64,000 bases of DNA, taken from Gautieria morchelliformis. Taxonomy: Eukaryota; Basidiomycota; Agaricomycetes; Gomphales; Gomphaceae. The translations under genes were made by a program, and so were the position numbers. The notes under the pieces were generated by a model. That model made no database searches and was not told the origin of the DNA. It saw only the letters and a list, made by a program, of their open reading frames with translations. This document shows, piece after piece, positions 12,370 through 22,308 of this stretch (the first letter of the stretch is position 1; each line of letters opens with the position of its first letter). The stretch covers positions 62,001 to 126,000 of the forward strand of contig WHVA01000002.1 of NCBI GenBank assembly GCA_015179125.1, given 5' to 3'.

Positions 12370-13098
12370 GCTCAGGAGGCGCGGGCGGAGCCGGGGAAAA
12401 TCGGACGAAGGCGGGGGCGGACGAAAAGGGCGCAAAGGGGGGCGCGACGGCCGGGGCCACGCTCGGACGGCGGTCGGAGAGGCGCCCTTGGAGGGCACCA
12501 TCCGTGCTTGTCGTAAGAACCATGTATGCAGTATGATGCTCGCAAATCCTGCCCATCCTTCCCTCGGCTCGGCTTTCACGTGTCCCCGGCCATCTCCGCC
12601 CCACATCTCTGGCGCGCCCGTCCATTCCTGGATCATGACGCTTCTGTCGCGGCCTAAATGAGGCATGAGCATGGACGGATGCTCTGGCCATCGCAAGGGT
12701 CTCCGCTGTCGCTCACACTGGTGCCTCGGCTGCGCCTGATGTAAATAATATGCACAAAGTACCCCCAGACAGCGAAGTACGAAAAGAAATGATAATAATA
12801 CTATTCTGCGCAGCACCAGTGTTTATTTCCCGAGTGTATGTACGAAAGAAGTGTCAAATATAGCCAGCAGTGCTAATCATAGCCTTACATACGAAAAGAG
12901 CTAAAAATAGCTAGCAATGTTACCATGTTTCAGGAATAATGTGTCCAGCACACCATTGGGGCCGCGGAGTCGCAACCCTCGTACATACACATGCACTGTA
13001 CGTACTGTACTAAAATTAACTCCACATCATCCCTAGTACAGCCTGTACAGGGTACCCAAATCACAATGGCCTAGTTCGCAACAAGTTTCCAGTGTCAT
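12370..13098. other. PCK1 upstream region, no gene seen
   Basis: GC-rich just behind PCK1, then dropping to ordinary composition near 12.5 kb. I see no coding exon. It probably holds the PCK1 control region, but I could not assign specific operator sites. Confidence 0.4.
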
Positions 13099-13808
13099 GC
13101 AACAACCCCCGCGATTTCCACGGGGTAAGGCTACTTACGCCCCCCCGCTTATCCCTCGGGATATGACACTCCCGCTCTGAATGGCTGCTCTCAATCTCAT
13201 CCCCTTCGTCCCCGGAATCGTCCCCATGCTGCGCGCGCGCCTCCGCGTCCTTGTCCGCATTGACTGAAGACGCTCGTTAACAAAAAAGAAGGCTTGGAAC
13301 TTGGACAGCTGCGAAAGTGACGGAAATGATGACTTGGAGGCTGCATGCGGGCGAGGGGTCGAGGGGGGGGGCTTCATTATTGCTTGAACACGCCGAGGGA
13401 GAACGCACATGTACTCCCCGAGTGGGGGTATTGGTCTGTGAAGGCGCTCCCCGACTCGGGGTCTTGCTTTGTGAATGCAAACGATTTGGTTGTCTACGGC
13501 GGGGACTCAGAAGCGAGGAAGGCCCTTCTCCAAAACGATCTTCCACGATCTCCGTGGAAATCGCCTCGACTCGTGCTTCCTGTTCGCCGAGCTCCTGAAG
13601 GGCCTATTGAAAGCGGTGGCTGCCACAGTGCTGCGCCATGCTCACTTAAATTGAGCTGTGCACGCGCTACCACTTGCCCATCGTCATCGTCGTCATCAAG
13701 TGCCACCCCGGCATCCTGCTCGGGGTTCCGTAGCTGCGGATTGGGGTGCGCGGGTCCATGTGTTCTCCACCGGATCCAGAGTCCTCGTCTTCATCGCCAT
13801 CAGCCGCC
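13099..13808 (-). pseudogene. Decayed duplicate of the 3' part of the neighbouring Lys/Ser-rich gene
   Basis: This segment aligns along its whole length to 15513-16313, the end of the minus-strand gene that begins at 18840. Shared landmarks in order are GCAACAACCCCCGCGATTTC at the left edge, the peptide HVRSPSACSSNNEAPP, the repeat unit SQTNTPTRG, and CATCAGCCGCC at the right edge. The copy has small insertions and deletions, including loss of parts of the acidic region, and its frames no longer agree with the parent. It has no promoter or start of its own. It is therefore a truncated, non-functional duplicate in the same orientation, about 2.4 kb away. Confidence 0.75.
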
Positions 13809-15507
13809 ATTCGTGTCGCCCCCCTGCCCTCTGGCAGAAACGACAGTGCCACTAGCACCGCGTGAAAAGGGGTGGGCCTTGCGTGGGGCTGCTTATGCGC
13901 TGGCCTGTTTGCTGTTTGTGTGAAAAATCCTATTTTAACATATTTGTGCAGACTACTTAGTGATGTCGCCAGGGGTCCACACGAGAGCTTTTTAGATGGC
14001 GTTGTTTCGACACCTCCCGTGTGGCGTTTCGACTGGGTACCGACATGGCTCCGATCGCGCATGCCCTTCACTAGCGCAGTCTGCAATAGATGCCCACAGA
14101 AAGCGTTATTCGTTCGGCAAGAGGGGGAGATTCGCGAGGTGCTAGGCCTGACTTATTAGTAGTACGAAGCTCGTGGCGGAGTGCGGTACGGCGGCCCATG
14201 TCCGAAGGAATGCTGCGAGTGCTCCAGGCATCGAGGAACGCGCGGCTGCAAGGAGGGCATCACCGTGTCCAGGATATGGTGAATAACATAGTACCTGGTC
14301 ACAATCGCCGCCACAGAGAAGCGCATTGAGAATGAGGCCACCAGGGGAAAGATTCACCGCACGATGAAAACTTGATACGTCTTGAGATGATACATGTGTC
14401 CGTCCTGCCTCCCATTAGGGAAGAGAACAGTGTCCTGAGCTCTGGATTCTCACCTTCCTGACCTCCTTTCGCGTGATGGGTGAGCGAGTGGACTTCTCCC
14501 GTCGGGCGAAAGATCTGGAAACACGTATAAGTTGGACTAGCATTAGCACGAATAACCCAGCGTACATCCCAATAGACCAGATACACCCGTCACGACGCGT
14601 TGGCTGGAGAGTAGAACAGGAAGAACGAACAAAAGCTCAGTGGCGTTCGAGGGGAAGGGAGAAGCAGCCTGCAGCAGCGGTGGGTGACGAGCGGCAAGTC
14701 TAGTGGAGAGGTTCCGAGCTTGATTGAGAGAAATGAATCCCAGCGCCGGTTCCTCTCCACCCTTCTGAGGAAGGCTAGCAAAATATATACCAGATTCGGA
14801 TGACTGAAAAAGCGCTAGCAAGTGAGGTCTGAGATGTTTGCAAGTCGGGCCCGCCCTGGAATTGCAACAGTGATCATATATGAGCGTAGTGAGGCCAGAA
14901 ATATACCCCTTAATCACGAGACATGGCCATGACCTACCGCTATGAGACTAGAAGGCAATCTATTGGCATCGATCACCACAGTGCGTATTCCTGGGTCCGG
15001 TATGGACATTGTCACCACGTGTGACGATGTCACACCAGCGCCGCGCTGGTTTGCCTGATGTTCGTTTGAAGACCCATTGCTCTTCCATGGGCGGTCAGGA
15101 TGCGAGGATGTATATATCTGCCCTTCGCTGGGATTATTGTTGCTGCAGCAGAAGGATGACAATCAAAACAGAATAGCAGGGGATCTCATTGCCGATGGGA
15201 AGCAAGAGTACTTTTGCTTCTGATCAGCAACGAGATCCCTGTTTGGGGCCTTGATTGGATGCATATTTAGGTTCTCATGACAGGTCATCAGCAAATCCCA
15301 ACTAGTTATATCTGCGTTTGCTAGAATGCAGTTAGATGTCTGTGTTTTGAGCTTCACTAAGAGACAGCATACACGGAACTAGCCCACAAACAATAATAGT
15401 ACTTGATCTGTTCCACGTGGCGAGGAAATGTTGACAAATCGCAAGAAGAAAACGAGTAAATGCTCGCAGATTGAATTGCAGTTCTACGCTCAGGGAGCAC
15501 ACAAGCA
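13809..15507. other. Intergenic stretch, no supported gene
   Basis: Several short open frames occur on both strands, but none shows a recognisable domain, a sensible splice pattern or a neighbour relation. I see no tRNA-like or repeat structure. It separates the decayed duplicate from its parent gene. Confidence 0.4.
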
Positions 15508-18500
15508 CTAACGCAACAACCCCCGCGATTTCCTCCTTTTCCCAATACTTACGCCTGCCCGCTTATCCTTCGGGATATGAGACTCTTGCTCGGAATTGCT
15601 GCTCTCAATCTCATCCTCTTCCCCAGAATCGTCGTCATCCGGCGGGCGCGCCTCCGCATCCTTGTCCATATTCTGCTTCTGGCTGAACACGCTCGTTAAC
15701 AAAAAGAAGGCTTGAACTTGTCGAAGGACAATTGCGAAAGTGACGGAAATGATGACTTGGAGGCTGCATGCGGGCGGGGGATCAACACGGGGGGGGCTTC
15801 ATTATTGCTTGAACACGCCGAGGGAGAACGGACATGTGCTCCCCGGGTGTGGGTATTGGTCTGTGAAGGCGCTCCCCGAGTGGGGGTATTGGTTTGTGAA
15901 GGCAAATGATTCCGTTGGCTACGGCGGGGACTCAGCAGCGAGGCCTGTGAGGCAACACCTTCTGCAGAAGGATCTTCTACGATCTCCGTGGAAATCGCCT
16001 CGAAACTTGTGCTTCCTGTTTGCCGAGCTCCCGAAGGGACTGGAGGGCCTATTGAAACAGGTGGCAATCAGACAGCAGACACTTGCCAGAGCGCTGCGTC
16101 ATGCTCACTTAATTTGAGCTGTGACCCAGAATCGGCGTGCGCTACCATGTCATCAATTGCCACCCCAGCATCCTGGTCGGGGGCGTTCTCATCCGTCGTA
16201 TTCCTACCGGATGGTTCCGTAGCTGCGGATTGGGGTGGGTGGGTCGATGAACGCAAGCTCGGAGCCGGCTGCTGGTCTCCACCAGATCCAGAGTCCTCAT
16301 CGCTATCAGCCGCCTCAGGGGACTTCGCCCGGATGAGATCCAGCGCCTTCAAACGTTTTGGAAGCGGGGGTGCCTCCGCCTCTTCCTCGAGTAACCCATT
16401 ATCGCCTTCAGTGTCATCATCCTCAATATCATGATGTTCTTTCGCATCCCCTTCCTCACTTCCATTGGCGAGCTTCGTCCATTGTATCGCAGGGAGTGAC
16501 GGCCCGCGAATGAGTGCGTCCAGATCAACGCCTTCCAAGCTCGCGCCGCGCGACAGCGACGTCGAGCCCGAAGACGACGACGGCGACGCGCTTCTAAGTG
16601 AAGAGCTTAACCTAAGTTGAGCTTCGTCTTGGTCAGAACTGGAAGAACTCGCTTGTTCAGATCCCTCGTTTGTGCTCTCCACAATGACATCTGACGACGG
16701 ACGTGCTTGGATCGCAGCCCACGGCGGTAAAGGCGAGTCCAGGGGCTTCGATCGACCAACAGCAATAGGCAGAGGACTAACCTTCTTAGGAGTCGCTTCT
16801 TTCTCTGTTCGTGTCGCCCCTTTGCTCTCTGCTTTCTTCCGCTCCCTTTCCACCCACACTTCCAAGTCTGAAACGAGGTCGTCCCTTCCACCCGCTGCCT
16901 TCAACTGCGCGATGCGCTCAACGATGGCATCCGGCCCGGACATAATCACAGGACACCTGAAGCGCAGATGAAACGGGCTGGACAGGCATATGGGGCATGG
17001 CGAGTGTAATTGGGAAGGGCTCGTCGACTGCTTGCCGGTCTTGCGTGGGGGTGCGTAAATGCCACGAGGAACGCGCGAAGGACGGGGTCGGGGAAGCGTC
17101 GCAACATCTGCTTCCTTGGGAGGATCGGATACAGTGGTCTGCTTGGTAGAGGGAGCGTGGTGGACCTCATCTTCAACATCCACAGCCGTCCGGCTGTCGC
17201 TCTGGTCATTTTTCGCGGGTCCAGATTCTGGCATGTCTTTAACAACACCACTGGTAGCCACATCTGCGCCTTTCCCCTTTTCCTTCTCCTTTTCCTTGGC
17301 TTTGGCCTTCGTTTTCATCTTGGTGACAACGCTGGGGCCTTTCCCCTTTTCTTTGGCGTCGACCTTCGTCTTCGTCTTCTTGGATGGAGCCGCAGCTTTG
17401 GCAACAGGCTCCGAGCGTGGCTCACTGCTAGTTGACGATGCGCTGGGACTGGCAGCAGAGTAATTGGCCATAATCTCGGAAGCGGTGCGTGGTAGTTTGC
17501 TGAAAACAGAGGCGTACGCTCGTCTTATAGAATTTGGAGATGAAGTGCCGGGATCAGCATGTGGGGCCTGGGGCACGGACGAAGTCAGTGGTGACTCTGC
17601 ATCAACAGGCTTAGGAGCTGCAAAGAGGTGCGGTTAAGAGAAGTTCCATTCACGTGGAAATTGTCCTTGCCTGAGTGAGAAGGGGGTTTCGTAGACACTG
17701 GGACCAACGTAGACGACACCTTGGTAGAGGTAGAGGTAGACGGCCCTAAATAACTGCTGTCAGCGGTTGTTGGATTTCGCACAGGACTTATCTCACTATT
17801 TTCTCCATCAGTGGGTTGCTCCTTGCCCGCTTTAGCCTGCAATGTCTGTGCTATTATACTCTCAAGGCCATGAGTGGAGGTGTCTGTAGTTGCTGAAAGT
17901 TTTTTCTTTGATTTACTCTTTGACTTTGCTTTCGCTGTATCAGAGGGTTCCGCAGTTGTAACTTGTGTCCCATCCCCAGGAGTGGCAGATGTGCCCATGT
18001 CCGATTCCTGCCCCCTTTTCCGTTTCTTCTCCACGGGTCCCTTATCTGCATCCCCAATGGGTACCACGGTATTAAAGGCACGAACATCCGATTCTTTCCC
18101 CTTGGCTCTCTTTTTCTTCGTCTCTCCTGCAGTGGCCACCGCATCCGAATCAGGATGAGCCTTCTTGCGCCTTTTCTTCGGTGGTGCAGCCACCTCCTCG
18201 TTCGCAGATGACAGCACAGAGTTAGCTCGATCTGATTCCAGGCTATGAACACCATCAGCGTTGATGACTGCGACGAAACGGGCACCATTGACAAGGCCCT
18301 TCTGGGTGCTCCGACCTGCATTGGCAGTCGATTTGTGGGCAGTCTTTTTCGGACCATCTCCCTGAATGTTTGACGAGCTTGTCGAAGTCCCCGGCAGGGA
18401 AGAACCACCAGGTCGGGCATTCGATGCATTCTGGGGAGCGGCGTCGGTGGCGAAAGAAACACGTACATCGAGCGAAGAATACGCGTAAGCAGCAGACTTA

Positions 18501-18840
18501 AAAGCCTCGAAATCCTCATCTACCAAAAAAAAAAAGCGAGTAAATATCTGGAGGAAGGGAAAGCTGGACGAGTCATACCGTCTTCTAAATCGTATATAAC
18601 CCCATCCCTAAGTTGAACAAGCTCCAACTTGGTTTTAGAATCTAGACTAATCTTCTTGCGGACAACCTCACACAGCTCCTCGAGCGAATTCTCTGTGGAC
18701 TTTCATGTAAAAATGGCCACAGGCCAAGCAGAGGATGAACACGCACCTTTGAGTATCCTTTCGAAGGACTTTCCACGCTGCTCGACATGGTATTTTATCC
18801 GAGGCGCATCGGCCTCCCTTTTTCGTTTGCGGCTCTCCAT
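15508..18840 (-). CDS. Large Ser/Lys/Glu-rich probable nuclear protein with PB1/ubiquitin-like N-terminus
   Basis: Exon 1 begins MESRKRKREADAPRIKYHVE at 18840. Splicing (donor GTGCGT) joins it to ENSLEELCEVVRKKISLDS and then LELVQLRDGVIYDLED, followed after another intron by DEDFEAFKSAAYAYSSLDVR. This roughly 95-residue start resembles a PB1 or ubiquitin-like fold, as in fungal Dnt1-like nucleolar proteins; that is an inference. Next come about 500 residues of basic and Ser-rich low complexity with many KKKRK nuclear-localisation-like runs, then CPICLSSPFHLRFRCPVI with a GPDAIVERIAQLK helix, then acidic and Ser-rich sequence. A 60-base intron near 16.05-16.11 kb (GTGAGC to AATAG) restores the frame into a Thr/Pro/Ser repeat. 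The final exon join near 15.7 kb is unclear; the most likely end is the basic KDKRAGVSIGKRRKSRGLLR. Its 3' part was duplicated (13099-13808). Confidence 0.6.
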
Positions 18841-19825
18841 AGTGGAATGGCAGCGCGACCTCGGAGGCAGACGCGATAAGTGGTGGTGCGCGGAACCAAA
18901 TTCTGAACGTATATACCGAGCTATGGCAAGCACCGGTACGTGTTCTAACTCTTTGGCAGGAATTGCAGCACTCACGCTTGACATAATACGCTGTAAGCTA
19001 CTGGATTTGCGCCACATCTACCTGGGCTACGATACAAGCTGCTCTCCAAAGCCTTGGGGGCGACCATGTGGTTCTTCATCTTTTATCGTGCACGGTTCGT
19101 CGAATCTGTCTTCATGCTCGTCTACGGCATTATGCTTAGACATTGTTTCGATTGCAGTGAAGACGGTTCAAAGCTTCTGGTACCCCATTTGCATACTCTC
19201 ACAGACCCTCCTCTGACAGTTGTCCGTTTCAGTTTGGACTCGGCCAGGAATTAAAGAAACATGGAGACGAGAGCCATGGTTCAAACTCGCATCATTGATA
19301 GATATCCGTGTATGGAACAGCCCACTGCAAGTATAAATTGTTCCATGGAATGTCCGTTCCTGCTAGAAGAAGATACTGGCCCTCGACGTAACGTTGAACC
19401 GACAGACCCTGGCCGGTGCATATCATATAGCCCTCGCGCGCAGAGGTGCTCCACGTACATACTTAATTAACCACCTTTTCTTACCTGGAGTCACGTGTGG
19501 GCAAACTTCGAATACGCATGCACTCTGGTGACGGTCTTTTGGTGGTGGCTGCTCTACATTTCCGCCAGGGGCAAGAAGTGACCGCTGATCACATGTATAC
19601 ACCTGCTGCCAGCTATATTGAATATCAGACCGGTACGCATAGAATTTCGTCAATGCGTGCTTCACATCCGGGGGCGGAACGCCTCGTAGTCTGATCATAT
19701 CGCGTAAAGCACCACATAGCCTATTGACCTCACAATACGGCCAAGTTCTAATATTTTAAGTTGTACGTACATGCGTTCAAAGAGTAGCCACTTTCGACAG
19801 AATTTTTTTTTTTTGAACCTGAGAC
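18841..19825. other. Intergenic region with one small unassigned open frame
   Basis: No recognised gene. On the minus strand a 38-codon frame starting MSKHNAVDEHEDRFDEPCT lies at 19143-19027, upstream of and in the same frame as the gene beginning at 18840. It could be a uORF, a small leading exon (a 45-base GT-AG intron would keep frame) or chance. A run of 13 T lies at 19803-19815 just downstream of the CPA1 stop on the minus strand. Confidence 0.3.
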
Positions 19826-21285
19826 TCATCCAGTAGCGAATGCCTGGCGAGGCCTCTGGTGTACAATACGCGTAGGTTCGACCACGGACGGCTCCTCTCC
19901 AGGTAACTGAATTTTACCAGCACGGCACTCATCGACAAAGTCGGTGAACATCTGTCACACGAATACATGTATAAATCAGATCAGAAATAATAGAACACCG
20001 GATATTGAACCCACTTCGATGGTATCAAGTGGTCCACCAGCGCTCTCGGGATGGAACTGCACTCCCCATACTTTACGGCCCGAATCTGCCGTGGACTTGA
20101 TGCCTTCAACTGAGGAGTCATTGCAATTGATGAAAAAAGGTTCCCATCCTGCTGGGAAGGGATCTTGCAGCTTCAATGCATATTGGTGATTTTGACTGCT
20201 AAGCCTCAGCACCACGTGCAAAAGGAAGGAGATACGGCACATACCTAGTGACATAGACCCGTCCTGCCTTAATTGACCCTGATGACGCCAGGGCCAAGAC
20301 CGGCTGGTTGTGACCCCTGTTTCCGAAAGTCATCCGGTATGCGTCGAGGCCGGCGGCAATCCCAAGGATCTGATGACCCATGCATATACCGAAAATAGGT
20401 TTCTGCCACTCCATAAGGGTACGTCTAACGTTCATAGCCGCTTCCATGCAATGCGCAGGATCACCCGGTCCGTTAGTCAGGAAAAGTCCATCAAAGTTGT
20501 CGCGGATTGTATTGAAGTCAAAGTTCCATGGAAGCACAGTCACTGCGGCACCCCGACGAACAAGGGAACGGAGGATGTTAGCCTTGGCTCCAAAGTCAAG
20601 GACAGCAATTTTGATGTCTCCCTTGGGGTTGAGTGTATAGGCCTCTTGGGTGGATACCTGATCAACTAAATTGTCTTGCGACGGGTCCCAATATTCGCTG
20701 GGTTGAGGCGCTGTCATATCTGCCCCAACCGCAAGACGACCCAGCGTAGTCCCCTGGTCCCGTAAGAGCGTCGTAACAGCACGTGTGTCAACGCCCGTAA
20801 TTCCCGGGACATCGTGCCTAGCACACCATGCACTCAGAGACTCGACAGCTGCATGGTGAGAAAATTTCAGGGCAACGTCGCCCACTACCACTCCGGCACA
20901 TTGGACGCGCGTCGATTCGAGCAGAACGCCAACATCTCGTGAATTTATTGGGGTCCGATTCTTTGGGACGCCATAATTGCCTATAAGTGGGGATGTGAAG
21001 ACCAGAATTTGACCCCGGTATGAGGGGTCGGTCATAGATTCAGTGTCTGTGGGGCACGTGTGAAGACAGAATGCAAACACAAGGATTCGAATACCACGTA
21101 CAGGAGGTGATAGAGGTGGAGAAGACGGTTTCACCATACACGCTCTTCGGTGCGCCAAATGACACACCCGCGAAGGATTCTCCTGTCTTGAGGTGAAGAA
21201 CGGCGTTACGCCTAGAGACCTCTGTCGCAAAGGTTCTCGAAAGGCGAGCCACAGCTATTGGTTTTAGGGCACGTAATGTCAACAT
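19826..21285 (-). CDS. CPA1: Carbamoyl-phosphate synthase, arginine-specific, small (glutaminase) subunit
   Basis: This subunit hydrolyses glutamine and passes ammonia to the large subunit to make carbamoyl phosphate for arginine. The start MLTLRALKPIAVARLSRTFA looks like a mitochondrial presequence. It continues LHLKTGESFAGVSFGAP, then after an intron GVPKNRTPINSRDVGVLLES and GITGVDTRAVTTLLRDQGT. The class-I glutamine amidotransferase part shows LTNGPGDPAHC, the nucleophile elbow PIFGICMGHQILGIAAG, and the His-Glu pair VWGVQFHPESAGGPLDT. A last small exon encodes MFTDFVDECRAGKIQLPGEE and ends FATG with TGA at 19826-19828. Expression is very likely controlled by the attenuator uORF just upstream. 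Confidence 0.95.
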
Positions 21286-21301
21286 TGTCTAGACCTCGAG
21301 T

Positions 21302-21418
21302 TCAGTTCTTGAAGAGCTTGTAAAGGTGATCGCTGATATAGCTGTAACAGGCTGAGCACATTGACAGAAATCATGACAGGGGAGCTTACTCGTCGCGAGT
21401 GCTTTGGGTGAATGGCAT
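21302..21418 (-). promoter_or_regulatory. Arginine attenuator peptide (AAP) uORF, intron-split, in the CPA1 leader
   Basis: Upstream of CPA1 an ATG at 21418 opens a short frame. Removing a 48-base intron (21342-21389, GTAAGC to TTACAG) gives a 22-residue peptide whose second half is DDYISDHLYKLFKN. This is the arginine attenuator peptide known upstream of fungal CPA1/arg-2, which stalls the ribosome when arginine is high: compare the Neurospora segment DYLSDHLW and the yeast segment DYISDHIWK. The conserved Thr, Asp, Tyr, Ser-Asp-His are present; the usual Trp is Tyr. The stop (21302-21304) is 16 bases before the CPA1 ATG. Unspliced, the ATG frame stops after MPFTQSTRDE, while an ATG inside the intron would encode MCSACYSYISDHLYKLFKN. 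Confidence 0.85.
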
Positions 21419-21535
21419 CAAGTGGGGGTACCAGCGCAAGTCTGAGTAGCAAGGAAAACGGGGATAAAATTTCCACCCTGGTTCTTTTATAGGGGACCTG
21501 TGACCGTGGAAGACGCTGAGTTTGAATGTGGGAAA
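21419..21535. promoter_or_regulatory. Divergent promoter between CPA1 (with AAP) and MRPL34
   Basis: The 117 bases separate the AAP start codon on the minus strand from the bL34m ATG on the plus strand, so both promoters must sit here or overlap. No clear TATA box is visible. The role is inferred from position. Confidence 0.4.
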
Positions 21536-21940
21536 ATGCCTCGACTTCCACCAGCGGTGGCGCGTGCAATAACGCGCCCCTCACGTCCGCTATCCCTCCC
21601 TAAAATACAAAACCCACGTCTGCTTCATGATCCCATACGTCTGAACCCAGAGGCTCTTCCTCTGGCGCGTTCAACCTCCGCTTTTACAAGCCTGCGACAT
21701 ACCATACCCTCTCTCCTTTGCGCTACACGGCCTACCTTCCTTACGCCACCTGTCAACCTCCTTACTACAACCCCATCTTCCCATGTCCAGGCACGTTTTA
21801 AAGCCCGTGGCACCGAGTACCAGCCTTCACAACGCGTTCGCAAACGTCGGCATGGTTTTTTGGCTAGATTACGGTCGAGAACCGGAAAGAAAATTCTGGC
21901 ACGACGACGAGCGAAAGGGAGAAAGTACTTGTCCCATTGA
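21536..21940 (+). CDS. MRPL34: Mitochondrial large ribosomal subunit protein bL34m
   Basis: The C-terminal 44 residues are the complete bL34 fold. They carry the near-invariant [20 protein letters not shown] and [15 protein letters not shown]. The approximately 90 preceding residues are rich in Arg, Ser, Leu and Pro and lack acidic residues, as expected for a mitochondrial presequence. I chose the ATG at 21536 ([18 protein letters not shown]) over the upstream in-frame ATG at 21500, since the residues between ([10 protein letters not shown]) are acidic and unlike a targeting signal. It is a single exon. bL34m binds rRNA in the matrix ribosome. Confidence 0.88.
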   Translation: MPRLPPAVARAITRPSRPLSLPKIQNPRLLHDPIRLNPEALPLARSTSAFTSLRHTIPSLLCATRPTFLTPPVNLLTTTPSSHVQARFKARGTEYQPSQRVRKRRHGFLARLRSRTGKKILARRRAKGRKYLSH

Positions 21941-22308
21941 ATTGCATGTCTGTGGATGGTCTATGTATGTGAGTGATTTGTGAAAACATGCCTCATGCCA
22001 GAGCACGCTTATGCGACTTCACATACAGCTTTCGAATAAGTACCGAATAGACGAGATCTATGCCTCGATGCCACTTTTGACTTCAGAGCCAAGAGAATAC
22101 CATGCATCACGCCTGTCAAGACGTTTGGCTTGATATACCTCCTCCTATCAGAACGTAGATCATTACGAAAGAATCACAAAATACAAGCACGTTGCAGAGT
22201 AATCACAAGTCAGGATGCTGCACGGGAAAGTTCAAGCCTCATGAGAATGGCCACAGCGAAATAATAAACGTCAACGTATGAGTATGCAAGTAGCACACCA
22301 GGCCTGGG
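21941..22308. other. Convergent intergenic region
   Basis: The space between the ends of MRPL34 (+) and the CLASP-like gene (-). No open frame or repeat of note; it should hold both 3' ends. Confidence 0.4.

Noticed and set aside
19027-19143. 38-codon frame MSKHNAVDEHEDRFDEPCT... upstream of the gene at 18840
   Set aside because: It could be a uORF or first exon, but the 45-base intron needed to link it would bring in a poorly coding stretch. Kept as a note only.
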